64,000 bases of DNA, taken from contig DATLZZ010000003.1 in NCBI GenBank assembly GCA_035573715.1, forward strand, positions 124,001-188,000, read 5' to 3'. A program made the translations under genes and the position numbers. The notes below the pieces were generated by a model that saw nothing but the letters and a program-made list of their open reading frames with translations, ran no database searches and was not told the DNA's origin. Positions within the stretch are counted from its first letter, which is position 1. Every line of letters begins with the position of its first letter. The DNA comes from JACPRL01 sp035573715. Lineage in GTDB: Bacteria > Acidobacteriota > Terriglobia > Acidiferrales > 2-02-FULL-67-57. Of the stretch, positions 16,169 through 25,174 are shown piece after piece.

Positions 16169-16804
16169 CTACAGCTTGAGGCAGACGGCGAGGCCGTCGC
16201 GCAGCGGCAGAATGGTCGTCCAGAGCTTGCGCGTGTTGTAGAGCTGGCCGTTGAACTCCTGAATGGCGGGCGTGTCGCGGTCGTCCGGCGCCGGCTCGTG
16301 CGCCACGCGGCCCGACCATAGTACGTTGTCGGTGATGAAGAGCCCGCCCTTGCGCAGGCGCGGCACCGCCAGTGGCAGGACTTCCGGGTAGTAGTGCTTG
16401 TCTACGTCGTTGAAGATGATGTCAAACTCGCCCTCGGTCTGCTGAATCAGGTCGAGCGAATTCCCAACCAGAATCTGAATGCGGTCAGCGACACCGGCCT
16501 GCTCGAAGTAGCCGAGCGCTTCTTCGGCATTCTTCGGGTCGCCGTCGGAGTAGTAAACCGTTGCGCCCGGGCCGGCGCCGCGGGCCCACCAGATCGTGGA
16601 GTAGCCGATCGCCGACCCCATTTCGAAGATGCGCTTGGCACCGATGAGCTGGGCGTACTGATAGAAAACGCGGCCAACTGCTGGCCCGACGATAGGGATG
16701 TTGCGCTTGGCAGCCTGGCGCTCCATCTCGGCCAGCACCGCGTCACGCGCCGGCAGCAGGCCATAGAAGTACTTTTCAACTTCAGGGTCGGTTATTCCGC
16801 CCAT
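16169..16804 (-). CDS. Class I SAM-dependent O-methyltransferase (catechol OMT family)
   Basis: A 211-residue protein with the COMT-like Rossmann fold. KRIFEMGSAIGYSTIWWA is the SAM-binding motif I (usually E-x-G-T-x-x-G-Y-S-T). VYYSDGDPKNAEEALGYF is motif II, and FDIIFNDVDKHYYPEVLPLA holds the catalytic metal-binding Asp region. VPRLRKGGLFITDNVLWSG follows. The ligands D, D and N of the caffeoyl-CoA OMT type are plausible. Substrate unknown; downstream neighbours give no hint. Confidence 0.88.
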   Translation of the reverse strand: MGGITDPEVEKYFYGLLPARDAVLAEMERQAAKRNIPIVGPAVGRVFYQYAQLIGAKRIFEMGSAIGYSTIWWARGAGPGATVYYSDGDPKNAEEALGYFEQAGVADRIQILVGNSLDLIQQTEGEFDIIFNDVDKHYYPEVLPLAVPRLRKGGLFITDNVLWSGRVAHEPAPDDRDTPAIQEFNGQLYNTRKLWTTILPLRDGLAVCLKL

Positions 16805-16923
16805 CGTTGGCTTCTCATTGTCGCTACGGTCTGACGACCTCCGCGACGGCCTACGGCAGTGTGGTACAAAAGTGCGATTCGTCTTCTACCGGCGGGAACC
16901 CCCGCCCTTCCCAAGCATCTGAA

Positions 16924-17634
16924 CTAGCCGAGGCTTTCTCCGGGTTTAAGGGAGATGACCTCGAAGTCCTTTACATCGGCGGTGAGGCGCCGGAGCTCAT
17001 CGGGCGTGCCGGTCAGAATCGGGAACGTGCCGTAGTGCATGGGGATGACGGCCTTGACGCCCAGCAGGCGCACCGCGTAGGCGGCCTCGCGAGGGCTCAT
17101 GGTGTAGTGGTCGCCGATGGGCAGGCAAGCGAGCTGGGGGGCGTAGAGCTCGGCAATGATTCTCATGTCGCCGAAAACGTTGGTGTCGCCCGAGTGGTAG
17201 AGCACCAGGCCGCTGGGGAAGCGCACCACGTAGCCGCAGGGGTCGCCGCCGTAGATAATCTTGCCGTCGTCGAGGATGCCGCAACTGTGGTCGGCGTGCA
17301 CCATGGTGACGCGAAGGCCGGCGACCTCCGCCGTGCCGCCTTTGTTCATGTCCACCAGGTTCTCGACGCCCTTCGAGCCCAGCCACTGGCAGGTCTCCCA
17401 GATGGCAACCACTTGCGGCTTGTATTTCTTGGCGAGCGCGACCGCATCGGCAATGTGGTCGAAGTGGCCGTGGGTGATGAGCATGGCATCAATCTTGCCG
17501 AAGCCTTTCAAGTGCTCCGGGCAGGCGGGGTTGCCCTGCACCCAGGGGTCGATGAGGACCGTCTTGCCTTCTGGTGTGTCGATTCTGAAGGTGCCGTGGC
17601 CGAGCCAGGTGAACTTGACTCCGCGCGTATCCAT
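16924..17634 (-). CDS. MBL-fold metal-dependent hydrolase, UPF0173 family
   Basis: A 236-residue metallo-beta-lactamase-fold protein of the YtkL/UPF0173 type. The metal motif is THGHFDHIAD, with further ligands in MVHADHSCG, YHSGDTNVFGD and VIPMHYGTFP. Length matches the family. The cellular substrate is not known for the family. It is transcribed with the same polarity as the methyltransferase gene, about 120 bases upstream of it. Confidence 0.92.
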   Translation of the reverse strand: MDTRGVKFTWLGHGTFRIDTPEGKTVLIDPWVQGNPACPEHLKGFGKIDAMLITHGHFDHIADAVALAKKYKPQVVAIWETCQWLGSKGVENLVDMNKGGTAEVAGLRVTMVHADHSCGILDDGKIIYGGDPCGYVVRFPSGLVLYHSGDTNVFGDMRIIAELYAPQLACLPIGDHYTMSPREAAYAVRLLGVKAVIPMHYGTFPILTGTPDELRRLTADVKDFEVISLKPGESLG

Positions 17635-17763
17635 GAGACCTCCCGTGAAACGGAGGATTGAAGCGGAAGCGCCATTCTACCCGCCGCGCGCGCCTCGGCG
17701 CAACGCGCCGCGTTGTCGCCCTTCGGACCCTATGCTATCTTGGCGAATTCTTCGGACGCCGTC

Positions 17764-18252
17764 ATGCGCGCTGAGACCAAGACGGTTCGCTACATGCAGA
17801 AGACGCCGTTTTATCGGCTGACGGCACACGACGAAAAGATTGTTGCCCAACACCACTTCACTGGCCATACGCACTCGATTCTGTATTTCCTGCAGAGCAT
17901 CCGCAACCCGCGCTGCCGCGAGTATTGCCGGGAGCTGAGCCAGCACACGGCGGTGGCCAAAGTTTTCAAGACCGCGGTGGTCGGCATTGCGCCCGATCCG
18001 GTGGAAGAGCTGGCGCGGGCCCACCGGGAGTTGCAGCTCACTTTCCCGCTGCTGAGCGATACGGGCGACGCGGTGGCGGCGAGCTACGGCCTGGTGGAAA
18101 AAAAGTTTCTCGGCAAGCCGCAGCGGCGCGCTGGGCTCATCGTGCACGACAAGTACGGCATCGCCTACTACATCGCCGTGCCCGAAAACCCACAGGAGCG
18201 CCCGCCGTGGAGCGAAATCGAGGAGACGCTGCGGCGCTTCCCACGGTTCTAG
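17764..18252 (+). CDS. Peroxiredoxin-like (redoxin/AhpC-TSA) protein
   Basis: A 162-residue protein from the ATG at 17764. A thioredoxin-like fold is suggested by HTHSILYFLQSIRNPRCREY, FKTAVVGIAPDPVEELARAH, LTFPLLSDTGDAVAASYGLV and AGLIVHDKYGIAYYIAVPE, in the order seen in AhpC/TSA proteins. The candidate peroxidatic Cys sits in NPRCREYC. The usual PxxxTxxC signature is not present, so it may be a thiol oxidoreductase of related fold rather than a true peroxidase. Next downstream is a ferredoxin. Confidence 0.7.
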   Translation: MRAETKTVRYMQKTPFYRLTAHDEKIVAQHHFTGHTHSILYFLQSIRNPRCREYCRELSQHTAVAKVFKTAVVGIAPDPVEELARAHRELQLTFPLLSDTGDAVAASYGLVEKKFLGKPQRRAGLIVHDKYGIAYYIAVPENPQERPPWSEIEETLRRFPRF

Positions 18253-18315
18253 GGTTGTTTGAAGTGGCGGAATTGGATTGCTATACTGAAGGTGCAGGCG
18301 CAAGGGGCCTGATGC

Positions 18316-18345
18316 TTGCGGTGCTTTTGCTGCCTGTGCTATAAG
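18316..18345 (+). promoter_or_regulatory. Candidate promoter of the ferredoxin gene
   Basis: TTGCGG at 18316 and TATAAG at 18340 with an 18-base spacer, ending 49 bases before the ferredoxin ATG. The -10 matches 5 of 6; the -35 is weaker. Confidence 0.4.
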
Positions 18346-18394
18346 GACGGCTTCCGAGCAGGTTAGCCCGAAACGAAATGAGGAGAACGCATCC

Positions 18395-18670
18395 ATGGCC
18401 TATGTGATCGCTGAGCCGTGCATCGGAACCAAGGATACCGCCTGTGTCGACGTTTGCCCGGTCGACTGCATTCATCCGCGCAAGGACGAGCCGGAGTTTG
18501 AAAAAGAGACCCAGCTCTACATCAACCCGGATGAATGCATAGACTGCGGCGCCTGCGTTCCCGTCTGTCCCGTGACCGCCATCTTCGTGCTCGAAGACCT
18601 GCCCGAAAAGTGGGCGCATTTCACCCAGATCAACGCCGACTGGTACAAGAAGAAGGCGGCAGCGAGCTAG
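18395..18670 (+). CDS. fdxA: 7Fe-8S-type ferredoxin
   Basis: A 91-residue dicluster ferredoxin. The first motif is IGTKDTACVDVCPVDCI, with the spacing that gives a [3Fe-4S] or [4Fe-4S] site. The second is CIDCGACVPVCP, a [4Fe-4S] site. The C-terminal helix has ADWYKKKA, as in bacterial FdxA. It has its own promoter and terminator, so it is probably monocistronic and serves as a general electron carrier. Confidence 0.93.
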   Translation: MAYVIAEPCIGTKDTACVDVCPVDCIHPRKDEPEFEKETQLYINPDECIDCGACVPVCPVTAIFVLEDLPEKWAHFTQINADWYKKKAAAS

Positions 18671-18693
18671 AGCAATCGAGAAGCCCGAGTTCG

Positions 18694-18740
18694 GGCAGCG
18701 GGAACTTCCCTTCCGGGTCGGTTCCGCTGCCTTTTGTTTT
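18694..18740 (+). terminator. Intrinsic terminator of the ferredoxin gene
   Basis: GGCAGCGGGAAC at 18694-18705 pairs with GTTCCGCTGCC at 18721-18731 (one bulge), followed by TTTTGTTTT. It ends nine bases before the rtcB start, so rtcB must have its own initiation or be reached by read-through. Confidence 0.8.
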
Positions 18741-18748
18741 GATGCCGA

Positions 18749-20197
18749 ATGAAGCTGCAACTGGGACAACTCAAGAAGCTCGACGACTGCCGCTGGCTCA
18801 TCCCCAAAGGCACCAAGGAAGGGATGCGCACCGAGGCGCTCATCTACGCCAGCGAGAAGCTGCTGCGGCAGATTCTCGATGACTTGTCGCTCGAGCAGGC
18901 CATCAACGTCGCCTGCCTGCCGGGCATCGTCGGGCGCTCGCTGGCCATGCCGGACATTCACCAGGGCTACGGCTTTCCCATCGGCGGCGTGGCGGCCACC
19001 GACGTGCGCACCGGCGTGGTGTCGCCGGGCGGGGTGGGATTTGACATTAACTGCGGCGTGCGGCTGCTGACAACCTCGCTGCGGCGCGAGGACGTGGCGC
19101 TGCGCATCCGCGAGCTTGTCAACCAACTCTTCCGCGACGTCCCCTGCGGCACCGGCACCGAAGGGCCGGTGGAGTGCTCGATCGGCGACCTCGAGGACGT
19201 GCTGGAGCGCGGCGCCCGCTGGGTTGTCGAGGAGCGTGGACTCGGAACCGAAGCCGACATCAAGCATTGCGAGTCGGAAGGCACGCTTCCCGGCGCCGAC
19301 CCGACCAAAGTTTCCTACCACGCCAAGAAGCGCGGGGCGCCGCAGCTCGGCACGCTGGGCTCGGGCAATCATTTTCTGGAGGTGCAGTACGTCGAGCGGA
19401 TTTTCCATCCCGAGGCTGCAAGAGCGATGGGGCTGGAAGAGGGCGGCATCGTAGTCCTCATCCACTGTGGCTCGCGCGGGCTTGGCCATCAAGTCTGCAC
19501 CGACTATTTGAAAGAAATGGGCGAAGCGATGCGGCGCTACCACATCGAGCTGCCCGACCGGCAACTGGCCTGCGTGCCTATCCACTCGCCCGAGGGACGG
19601 AGCTACCTCGCGGCTATGAACGCGGCGGCCAACTTTGCCTGGGCCAACCGCCAGGCCATCACCCACTTTACGCGCAAGGCCATCCAGCGGCTGTTCGGGC
19701 CGGAGACTGAGGTGCGTGTGGTCTACGACGTGGCCCACAACATCGCCAAGCGCGAGCGCTACCGCGTAAATGGCGAGGAGCGCGAAGTGCTGGTCCACCG
19801 CAAGGGTGCTACGCGCGCCTTTCCTCCTGGCCACGCTGAGATTCCCGCCGCCTATCGCGGCGTCGGCCAGCCCGTACTTATCCCCGGCTCAATGGGCACT
19901 GCGAGCTGGGTGCTGGTCGGCACACAGAAAGCAATGGATGAGACCTTTGGCACCGTTTGCCACGGCGCCGGACGGCAGATGAGCCGCACCGCAGCCAAGA
20001 AGAGCGAAGCGGCGCGCAACGCCCGGCAGCGCTTGGAAGAGATGGGCATCTACGTGAAATCGGAGACCCGCGAAGGCATCGCCGAAGAGATTCCGGAGGC
20101 CTACAAGAACGTGGACGAAGTCATCGAAGTCGTCCACACCGCCGGCATCTCGCAGAAAGTCGCCCGTCTGCGGCCCATCGGCGTCATCAAAGGCTAA
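18749..20197 (+). CDS. rtcB: tRNA-splicing/RNA-repair ligase RtcB
   Basis: A 482-residue GTP- and Mn-dependent ligase that joins 2',3'-cyclic phosphate (or 3'-phosphate) and 5'-OH RNA ends. Signatures include MPDIHQGYGFPIGGVAATDV, SPGGVGFDINCGVRLL (metal-binding Cys), LGSGNHFLEVQYVE, VLIHCGSRGLGHQ, VYDVAHNIAKRE, HRKGATRAFPPGH and SMGTASWVLVG. The nucleotidyl-His region, YRGVGQPVLIPGSMGTAS to CHGAGRQMSR, is present. Length is typical (about 480). No Archease gene or RtcA is adjacent. It is convergent with serA, and the stops overlap by four bases. Confidence 0.96.
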   Translation: MKLQLGQLKKLDDCRWLIPKGTKEGMRTEALIYASEKLLRQILDDLSLEQAINVACLPGIVGRSLAMPDIHQGYGFPIGGVAATDVRTGVVSPGGVGFDINCGVRLLTTSLRREDVALRIRELVNQLFRDVPCGTGTEGPVECSIGDLEDVLERGARWVVEERGLGTEADIKHCESEGTLPGADPTKVSYHAKKRGAPQLGTLGSGNHFLEVQYVERIFHPEAARAMGLEEGGIVVLIHCGSRGLGHQVCTDYLKEMGEAMRRYHIELPDRQLACVPIHSPEGRSYLAAMNAAANFAWANRQAITHFTRKAIQRLFGPETEVRVVYDVAHNIAKRERYRVNGEEREVLVHRKGATRAFPPGHAEIPAAYRGVGQPVLIPGSMGTASWVLVGTQKAMDETFGTVCHGAGRQMSRTAAKKSEAARNARQRLEEMGIYVKSETREGIAEEIPEAYKNVDEVIEVVHTAGISQKVARLRPIGVIKG

Positions 20198-21798
20198 AGT
20201 TGGGCGAGGCGGGCGAAGGTGACGCCGGGGATTCCGCGCAGGGCGGCCAGGACTGCTTCGGGCACGGCGCCGTCCACCCGAACGATGGCGACCGCCTCGG
20301 CGCCGCCGCCGGGGCCGGGGCTGCCGGCCGAGCCCGACTGCTCGCGGCGTCCCAAGGCGAAAGTCGCGATGTTGATGTTGCGGGCGCCGAGAATGGTGCC
20401 GATGTGCCCAATGACGCCGGGCACATCGCGGTTGCGGAGAAAAATCATCGTACCCTCGAGCGGGCCTTCAACGTCGATGTCGTCCACCGCCAGGATGCGG
20501 GCCGCGCCGTGCAGCACCGTGGCTTCGAGCGAAAACTGTGAGCCGTTGGCGTGGAGCGTGACGCCAAGTGTGTCGGGAAAACCTTCGGTGCGGCGAACGC
20601 GCGTTTCTTCCAGCGCCAGGCCGCGCTCGGCGGCCAGCGTGGCGGCGTTGACGAGGTTGGCGGGCTCGCTGACCACGAAGCGGAGAATCCCTTTGAGCAC
20701 CGCGTTGCGCAACAACTGCGTATTGAGCTCGCCCACTTCCCCGGCGTAGTGCAGGCTGATGCGGCTCGCCGGGCCGGCGACCTGAACGGCGAAGGCGCCC
20801 AGGCGCTCGCCCAATTCCAGCCACGGATGCAGGCGGCGGTACTCTTCGGCGGAAATGCCCGGCAGGTTGACGGCGTTGCGCACCACGCCGTCCTTGAGGT
20901 AGTCGCGCACCTGCTGAGCGATGCGCCAACCGACTTCCTCCTGCGCTTCGGCGGTTGAGCCGCCGATGTGCGGCGTGGCGATGACGTTGGGGTGTTGGAG
21001 CAGCGGCGAGTCGCGCGGTGGCTCCTGCGCGAAGACGTCCAACGCCGCGCCAGCTACTTGGCCGGTCTCGAGCGCTTCGGCGAGCGCCGCTTCGTCAATC
21101 AGCTCGCCGCGGGCGGCGTTGATGATGCGCACGCCGCGCTTGGCCTTCGCTAGGGTCTCGCGGTTGAGCAGGCCCTGCGTTTGAGCAGTGAGTGTGGCGT
21201 GCAGGGAAATGAAATCGGCGTGCGCCAGCAATTCGTCGAGCGAAACCAGCGCCACGCTCAGGTCGCGCGCCACCGGGGCAGCGACAAACGGGTCGAACGC
21301 AACCACCTCCATCTCGAAGGCGCGGGCGCGGCGCGCCACTTCCTGCCCGATGCGCCCGAATCCAACCAGGCCGAGAGTTTTGCCTTTGAGCTCGTAGCCC
21401 TGGAAGTCGGCCTTGCGCCACTCGCCGCTGCGGGTGGACTGGCTGGCGGCCGGCACGCGCCGCGCCAGCGCCAGCAGAAGCGCGAAGGTGTGCTCGGCAA
21501 CGCTGACGGCGTTGCCGCCAGGCGTGTTCATCACCAGGACGCCGCGGCGCGTGGCGGCCTCGACGTCAATGTTGTCCACGCCTACCCCTGCTCGGCCGAT
21601 GACCTTGAGCCGCGGCGCGGCCTCCAGCAGCCCCGCCGTGACGCGGGTTCCCGAGCGCAGCACCCAACCCGTGGCCTGCGCCAGCGCCGCGCGCACGGCG
21701 CTCAAGTCTTTGGGCGGCACCTGCTCGACAGACCAACCTTCGGCGCGCAGCAATTCCAGCCCGCGCTCGGGGACAGGGTCGGTAACCAGAATCTTCAT
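20194..21798 (-). CDS. serA: D-3-phosphoglycerate dehydrogenase
   Basis: A 534-residue enzyme for the first step of serine biosynthesis. The dehydrogenase part has GRAGVGVDNIDVEAATRRG, the NAD motif GLVGFGRIGQEVARRA and the catalytic Arg, Glu, His set in INAARGELID, FAQEPP and TPHIGGSTAEA. Residues about 320-450 form the allosteric substrate-binding domain, and the C-terminal ACT domain (MIFLRNRDVPGVIGHIGTIL) should give serine feedback. This is the long type I architecture. The ACT domain has a Ser/Gly/Pro-rich loop (EQSGSAGSPGPGGG). Confidence 0.96.
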   Translation of the reverse strand: MKILVTDPVPERGLELLRAEGWSVEQVPPKDLSAVRAALAQATGWVLRSGTRVTAGLLEAAPRLKVIGRAGVGVDNIDVEAATRRGVLVMNTPGGNAVSVAEHTFALLLALARRVPAASQSTRSGEWRKADFQGYELKGKTLGLVGFGRIGQEVARRARAFEMEVVAFDPFVAAPVARDLSVALVSLDELLAHADFISLHATLTAQTQGLLNRETLAKAKRGVRIINAARGELIDEAALAEALETGQVAGAALDVFAQEPPRDSPLLQHPNVIATPHIGGSTAEAQEEVGWRIAQQVRDYLKDGVVRNAVNLPGISAEEYRRLHPWLELGERLGAFAVQVAGPASRISLHYAGEVGELNTQLLRNAVLKGILRFVVSEPANLVNAATLAAERGLALEETRVRRTEGFPDTLGVTLHANGSQFSLEATVLHGAARILAVDDIDVEGPLEGTMIFLRNRDVPGVIGHIGTILGARNINIATFALGRREQSGSAGSPGPGGGAEAVAIVRVDGAVPEAVLAALRGIPGVTFARLAQL

Positions 21799-21864
21799 CG
21801 GCTAACTTGCCTCGCTGTTGGTGGGCAACGTATTCTAAGCTGGTTCGGAGGTGAGTGCCAACGG

Positions 21865-22314
21865 ATGACATTCGCGGAGAAGGTTCAGCAGGAGCTGACC
21901 GCGGCAATGAAGGCGCGGGAGGAGCTGCGGCTGCGGGTGCTGCGGATGCTGAAAACGGCGCTGCACAAACGCAAGATTGAGAAGGGCGCGGAACTAGACG
22001 ACGCCGAAGCGATGGGGGTCGTGAAGTCGCTCATCAAGCAGCGCCATGAAGCGGCGGCCGAGTTCCGTAAGGGCGGCGCCGCCGACCGCGCCGCGGAAGA
22101 GGAGAAAGAGGTTGGAATCCTGGAAGGCTACCTGCCGGCGGCGGTGAGCGAAGACGCCATCCGTGCCGCGATTGAAGAGGCGGTAAAAGAAACCGCGGCC
22201 ACTTCGGCGAAAGACATGGGCAAGGTGATGAAGGCGGTGATGGGCCGCTACACCGGGCAGAATGTGGACAGCAAAAAGGTCAACGAGTTCGTCCGCCAAC
22301 GCCTATCGGGTTGA
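21865..22314 (+). CDS. GatB/YqeY domain protein
   Basis: A 149-residue helical protein from the ATG at 21865; upstream open frame is antisense to serA. It has the YqeY pattern: a first helical bundle with LRVLRMLKTALHKRKIEKG, then EVGILEGYLPAAVSEDAI, then SAKDMGKVMKAVMGRYTGQ and NVDSKKVNEFVRQRL. The domain is shared with the tail of GatB, where it binds tRNA; stand-alone versions have no established reaction. It overlaps the next gene's TTG start (TTGA). Confidence 0.92.
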   Translation: MTFAEKVQQELTAAMKAREELRLRVLRMLKTALHKRKIEKGAELDDAEAMGVVKSLIKQRHEAAAEFRKGGAADRAAEEEKEVGILEGYLPAAVSEDAIRAAIEEAVKETAATSAKDMGKVMKAVMGRYTGQNVDSKKVNEFVRQRLSG

Positions 22315-22940
22315 AATCAGCCGATCTCATTCAGGTGAAGTACAGCGAGGACCTGGCGCAGTTCGCCGAAGTGCGTCCAGTGCGGCGGCAGCCGATGACC
22401 CTGCATGAGCTGGTGGGGCTGGTGCTGACGGCCACCGGCAAACACTCGGAACGCGTGCGCGAGCGCCTGCGCAGCGGCACCTGCCCTTACAACATCTACC
22501 GCTACTGGTGGGAGGGATTCGAGATTGAAGAGGCGGCGCTGGCCGAAGTGCTGGCGGAGTTCCCCGACGCCGACCCTTCACGGCCGTTCCGGCGCGAGGC
22601 CTGCCGGTGGGCGCGCCTCTCGGACTCCAGCCAGCCCGTAGCCCACATGCTTCTGATTGAGAAGGAGGAAGCGGCAGCGCGGCGCTGGTTTCGCCCACAG
22701 AGCTTCTGGGATTCGTTGATGAACTCACTGGCCGTGAGCCAGATCGCCTACCAGGAATACTCCTACCTGCATCGCGCCGACATTTACCGCACGGAAGTAA
22801 CAGCGGAGATCAGCGTGCGGCTGGCCGAAGCAGCGCAGCGGCTGGCGCGAGGGGGGCTGCGCGAGCGGCTGCTGCGACGCGGGGTCGAATGGGCGCGTCT
22901 GGAGCTGGCCTGCGTTCGCGAAGAATCCCAATCAGGTTGA
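22311..22940 (+). CDS. Conserved-looking hypothetical protein
   Basis: A 209-residue, soluble, Arg/Glu-rich protein that I do not recognise. It starts at a TTG overlapping the yqeY stop by four bases, so it is translationally coupled and probably real. It has aromatic-rich patches (YNIYRYWWEGFEIEEAAL, QIAYQEYSYLHRADIYR) and a helical C-terminus. HELVGLVLTATGKHSERVRE with FRREACRWARL could be a DNA/RNA-binding helical domain, but no named motif is present. No Cys-pair or Walker motif is visible. Confidence 0.65.
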   Translation: MKSADLIQVKYSEDLAQFAEVRPVRRQPMTLHELVGLVLTATGKHSERVRERLRSGTCPYNIYRYWWEGFEIEEAALAEVLAEFPDADPSRPFRREACRWARLSDSSQPVAHMLLIEKEEAAARRWFRPQSFWDSLMNSLAVSQIAYQEYSYLHRADIYRTEVTAEISVRLAEAAQRLARGGLRERLLRRGVEWARLELACVREESQSG

Positions 22941-23005
22941 ATTTGCGCGCGCAAGCGTGTTAGTTTGCCGCGCGACAGTTACGCGCAAAAACAAAGGAGA
23001 TACCG

Positions 23006-25171
23006 ATGGCGGAGCAAACCGGCAAGGCTTGGTCGTCCACCGCGCCCCCGGGCGAGTTCAAGCCGTTCATCCCGCCCGAGCAATCCCCGGCTGAGTTCAC
23101 GCTGCGCGCTATCTTCCTAGGCGCAGTGTTCGGAATCCTGTTCGGTGCCGTCACGGTATACGTTGGCCTGCGCGCCGGCCTGACGGTTTCCGCCTCCATC
23201 CCCATCGCGGTGCTTTCCATCAGCATCCTGCGCGCCTTCGGCCGCGCCACCATTCTGGAAAACAATATCGTGCAGACCATCGGCTCGGCGGGCGAGTCGG
23301 TAGCGGCGGGCGTCATCTTCACATTGCCGGCGCTCATCTTCCTTGGCTTCCAGCTGGAGTACTCGCGCATCTTCTTGCTGGCGATGATCGGCGGGTGGCT
23401 GGGGGTGCTGTTCATGATCCCGCTGCGGCGCCAACTTATCGTCAAGGAGCACGGCAACCTGCTCTACCCGGAGGGCACGGCCTGCGCCGATGTGCTGGTG
23501 GCGGGCGAGCGCGGGGGCAGCTTTGCCGGGCGCGTCTTCTGGGGCCTCGGCCTCGGCGGCCTCTACACCTTCCTGATGAAGTCGGTTGGGCTGTGGCGCG
23601 AGCGGCCGCTCTACGAACCCGGCTGGCTGCCCGGCGCCTCGTTCCGCGCCGACATCACCACCGAGTACCTGGGCGTGGGTTACATCATCGGGCCGCGGAT
23701 TGCCGGGGTGATTTTTGCCGGCGGCGTCTTCTCCTGGCTGGTGATGATGCCGGCCATCAAGTTCTTCGGCTCGCTGATGCCGGACGTGGCGCTCTACCCC
23801 AGCACGGTGCCCATCCCGCAGATGACCTCCGACCAACTCTGGGCCAGCTACATCCGGCCGATGGGCGCCGGCGCGGTGGCGGCCGCGGGCCTCATCACGC
23901 TGATGAAGACGATGCCGACTATCGTCAGCGCACTGACCGCCGGCCTCAAAGACGTGCGCGCCGAGCGCGCCGGCACGGCAAACGCAGCGAGCCGGGTGGA
24001 GCGCGACATGTCGATGCGCGTCGTCGTTCTGGGCTCGCTCGCCATCCTGGTGATGATGTGGCTCCTGCTCACTTTCAAGCCCATCCCAGGGGCGCAGACC
24101 GGCTGGTTCGCCAACCTGATGGCTGCGCTGTTTGTGGTGGTGTTCGGCTTCCTTTTCGTTACGGTGTCGTCGCGCATCGTCGGCCTCATCGGCAGCTCCG
24201 CTAATCCGATTTCCGGCATGACCATCGCCACGCTGATGGCCACCTGCGCCATCTTCCTGCTGCTGGGCTGGACCGGCGGCGCTTTCGCGGTGCTGGCGCT
24301 GACCATCGGCGGCGTGGTCTGCATCGCCGCCGCCAACGCCGGCGCCACCTCGCAGGACTTGAAGACGGGCTTCCTGGTGGGCGCCACGCCGTCGCGGCAG
24401 CAGCTGGGTCTGATGATCGGCGTGGTGGCCTCGGTTTTTGTCATCGGCGGCACACTGATTCTGATGAACCAGGGCCTGGCGCAGTACAAGCCCATCCAGC
24501 TCCCGCTCAACCTTGCCCAGTTGCCCGAAGGCGTGCAGGTGGAAGGCGAGCACGAGTACCAGGGCAAGGCCTACACGCTGGTGAACGCCATCGGCTCGCG
24601 CGAAGTGCCCGACGGCAAGTACCTCTTCGACCGGCAGACCAACCAGATTGAGGTCCAATGGGTGCAGGGCATCGGCAGCGAGCAGGCGGCGGCGCCACAG
24701 GCGCGCCTGATGGCCACCGTTATCAATGGCATCCTGAACCAGCGCCTGCCGTGGCGGCTGGTGTTGCTGGGAGTGTTCCTGGTGGTGGCTGTGGAGCTGC
24801 TCGGCATCCGCTCGCTGGCGTTTGCCGTCGGTTCCTACCTCTCGATTGCCACGACGATGGCCATCTTTACTGGCGGCGTGGTGCGCTGGCTGGCCGAGCG
24901 CGGCACCAAGCAAGGCGAGGGCGGCCACGCGGAAAGCGAGGTCAGCCCGGGATCGCTCTTCTCCAGCGGCCTCATCGCCGCCGGCGGCCTGCTGGGCTTG
25001 TTCGCCATCGCCATCAAAGTCATTGAAGACCTCGGCTGGATTCCCCGCGACGTCCTCCACATTGGGCCCAGCCTGCTCGGCGGCCTGACGCAGGCGCACT
25101 GGCCGGCGGTGTTGATGTTCCTGCTGTTGGCGGCGAGTCTCTACTTCTTCGCCAAGAAGAAGCTGGACTAG
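23006..25171 (+). CDS. OPT-family oligopeptide/metal-chelate transporter
   Basis: A 721-residue membrane protein with about 14-16 hydrophobic helices. OPT hallmarks include GAVFGILFGAVTVYVGLRAG, the LYPEGTACADVLVAGE segment, and SSANPISGMTIATL with the conserved NP-x-S. There is an extracytoplasmic insert at residues about 490-570. Bacterial OPT members move oligopeptides or siderophore-like iron chelates. The adjacent genes give no substrate. AAAGGAGAT precedes the ATG. Confidence 0.93.
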   Translation: MAEQTGKAWSSTAPPGEFKPFIPPEQSPAEFTLRAIFLGAVFGILFGAVTVYVGLRAGLTVSASIPIAVLSISILRAFGRATILENNIVQTIGSAGESVAAGVIFTLPALIFLGFQLEYSRIFLLAMIGGWLGVLFMIPLRRQLIVKEHGNLLYPEGTACADVLVAGERGGSFAGRVFWGLGLGGLYTFLMKSVGLWRERPLYEPGWLPGASFRADITTEYLGVGYIIGPRIAGVIFAGGVFSWLVMMPAIKFFGSLMPDVALYPSTVPIPQMTSDQLWASYIRPMGAGAVAAAGLITLMKTMPTIVSALTAGLKDVRAERAGTANAASRVERDMSMRVVVLGSLAILVMMWLLLTFKPIPGAQTGWFANLMAALFVVVFGFLFVTVSSRIVGLIGSSANPISGMTIATLMATCAIFLLLGWTGGAFAVLALTIGGVVCIAAANAGATSQDLKTGFLVGATPSRQQLGLMIGVVASVFVIGGTLILMNQGLAQYKPIQLPLNLAQLPEGVQVEGEHEYQGKAYTLVNAIGSREVPDGKYLFDRQTNQIEVQWVQGIGSEQAAAPQARLMATVINGILNQRLPWRLVLLGVFLVVAVELLGIRSLAFAVGSYLSIATTMAIFTGGVVRWLAERGTKQGEGGHAESEVSPGSLFSSGLIAAGGLLGLFAIAIKVIEDLGWIPRDVLHIGPSLLGGLTQAHWPAVLMFLLLAASLYFFAKKKLD

Positions 25172-25174
25172 GAA

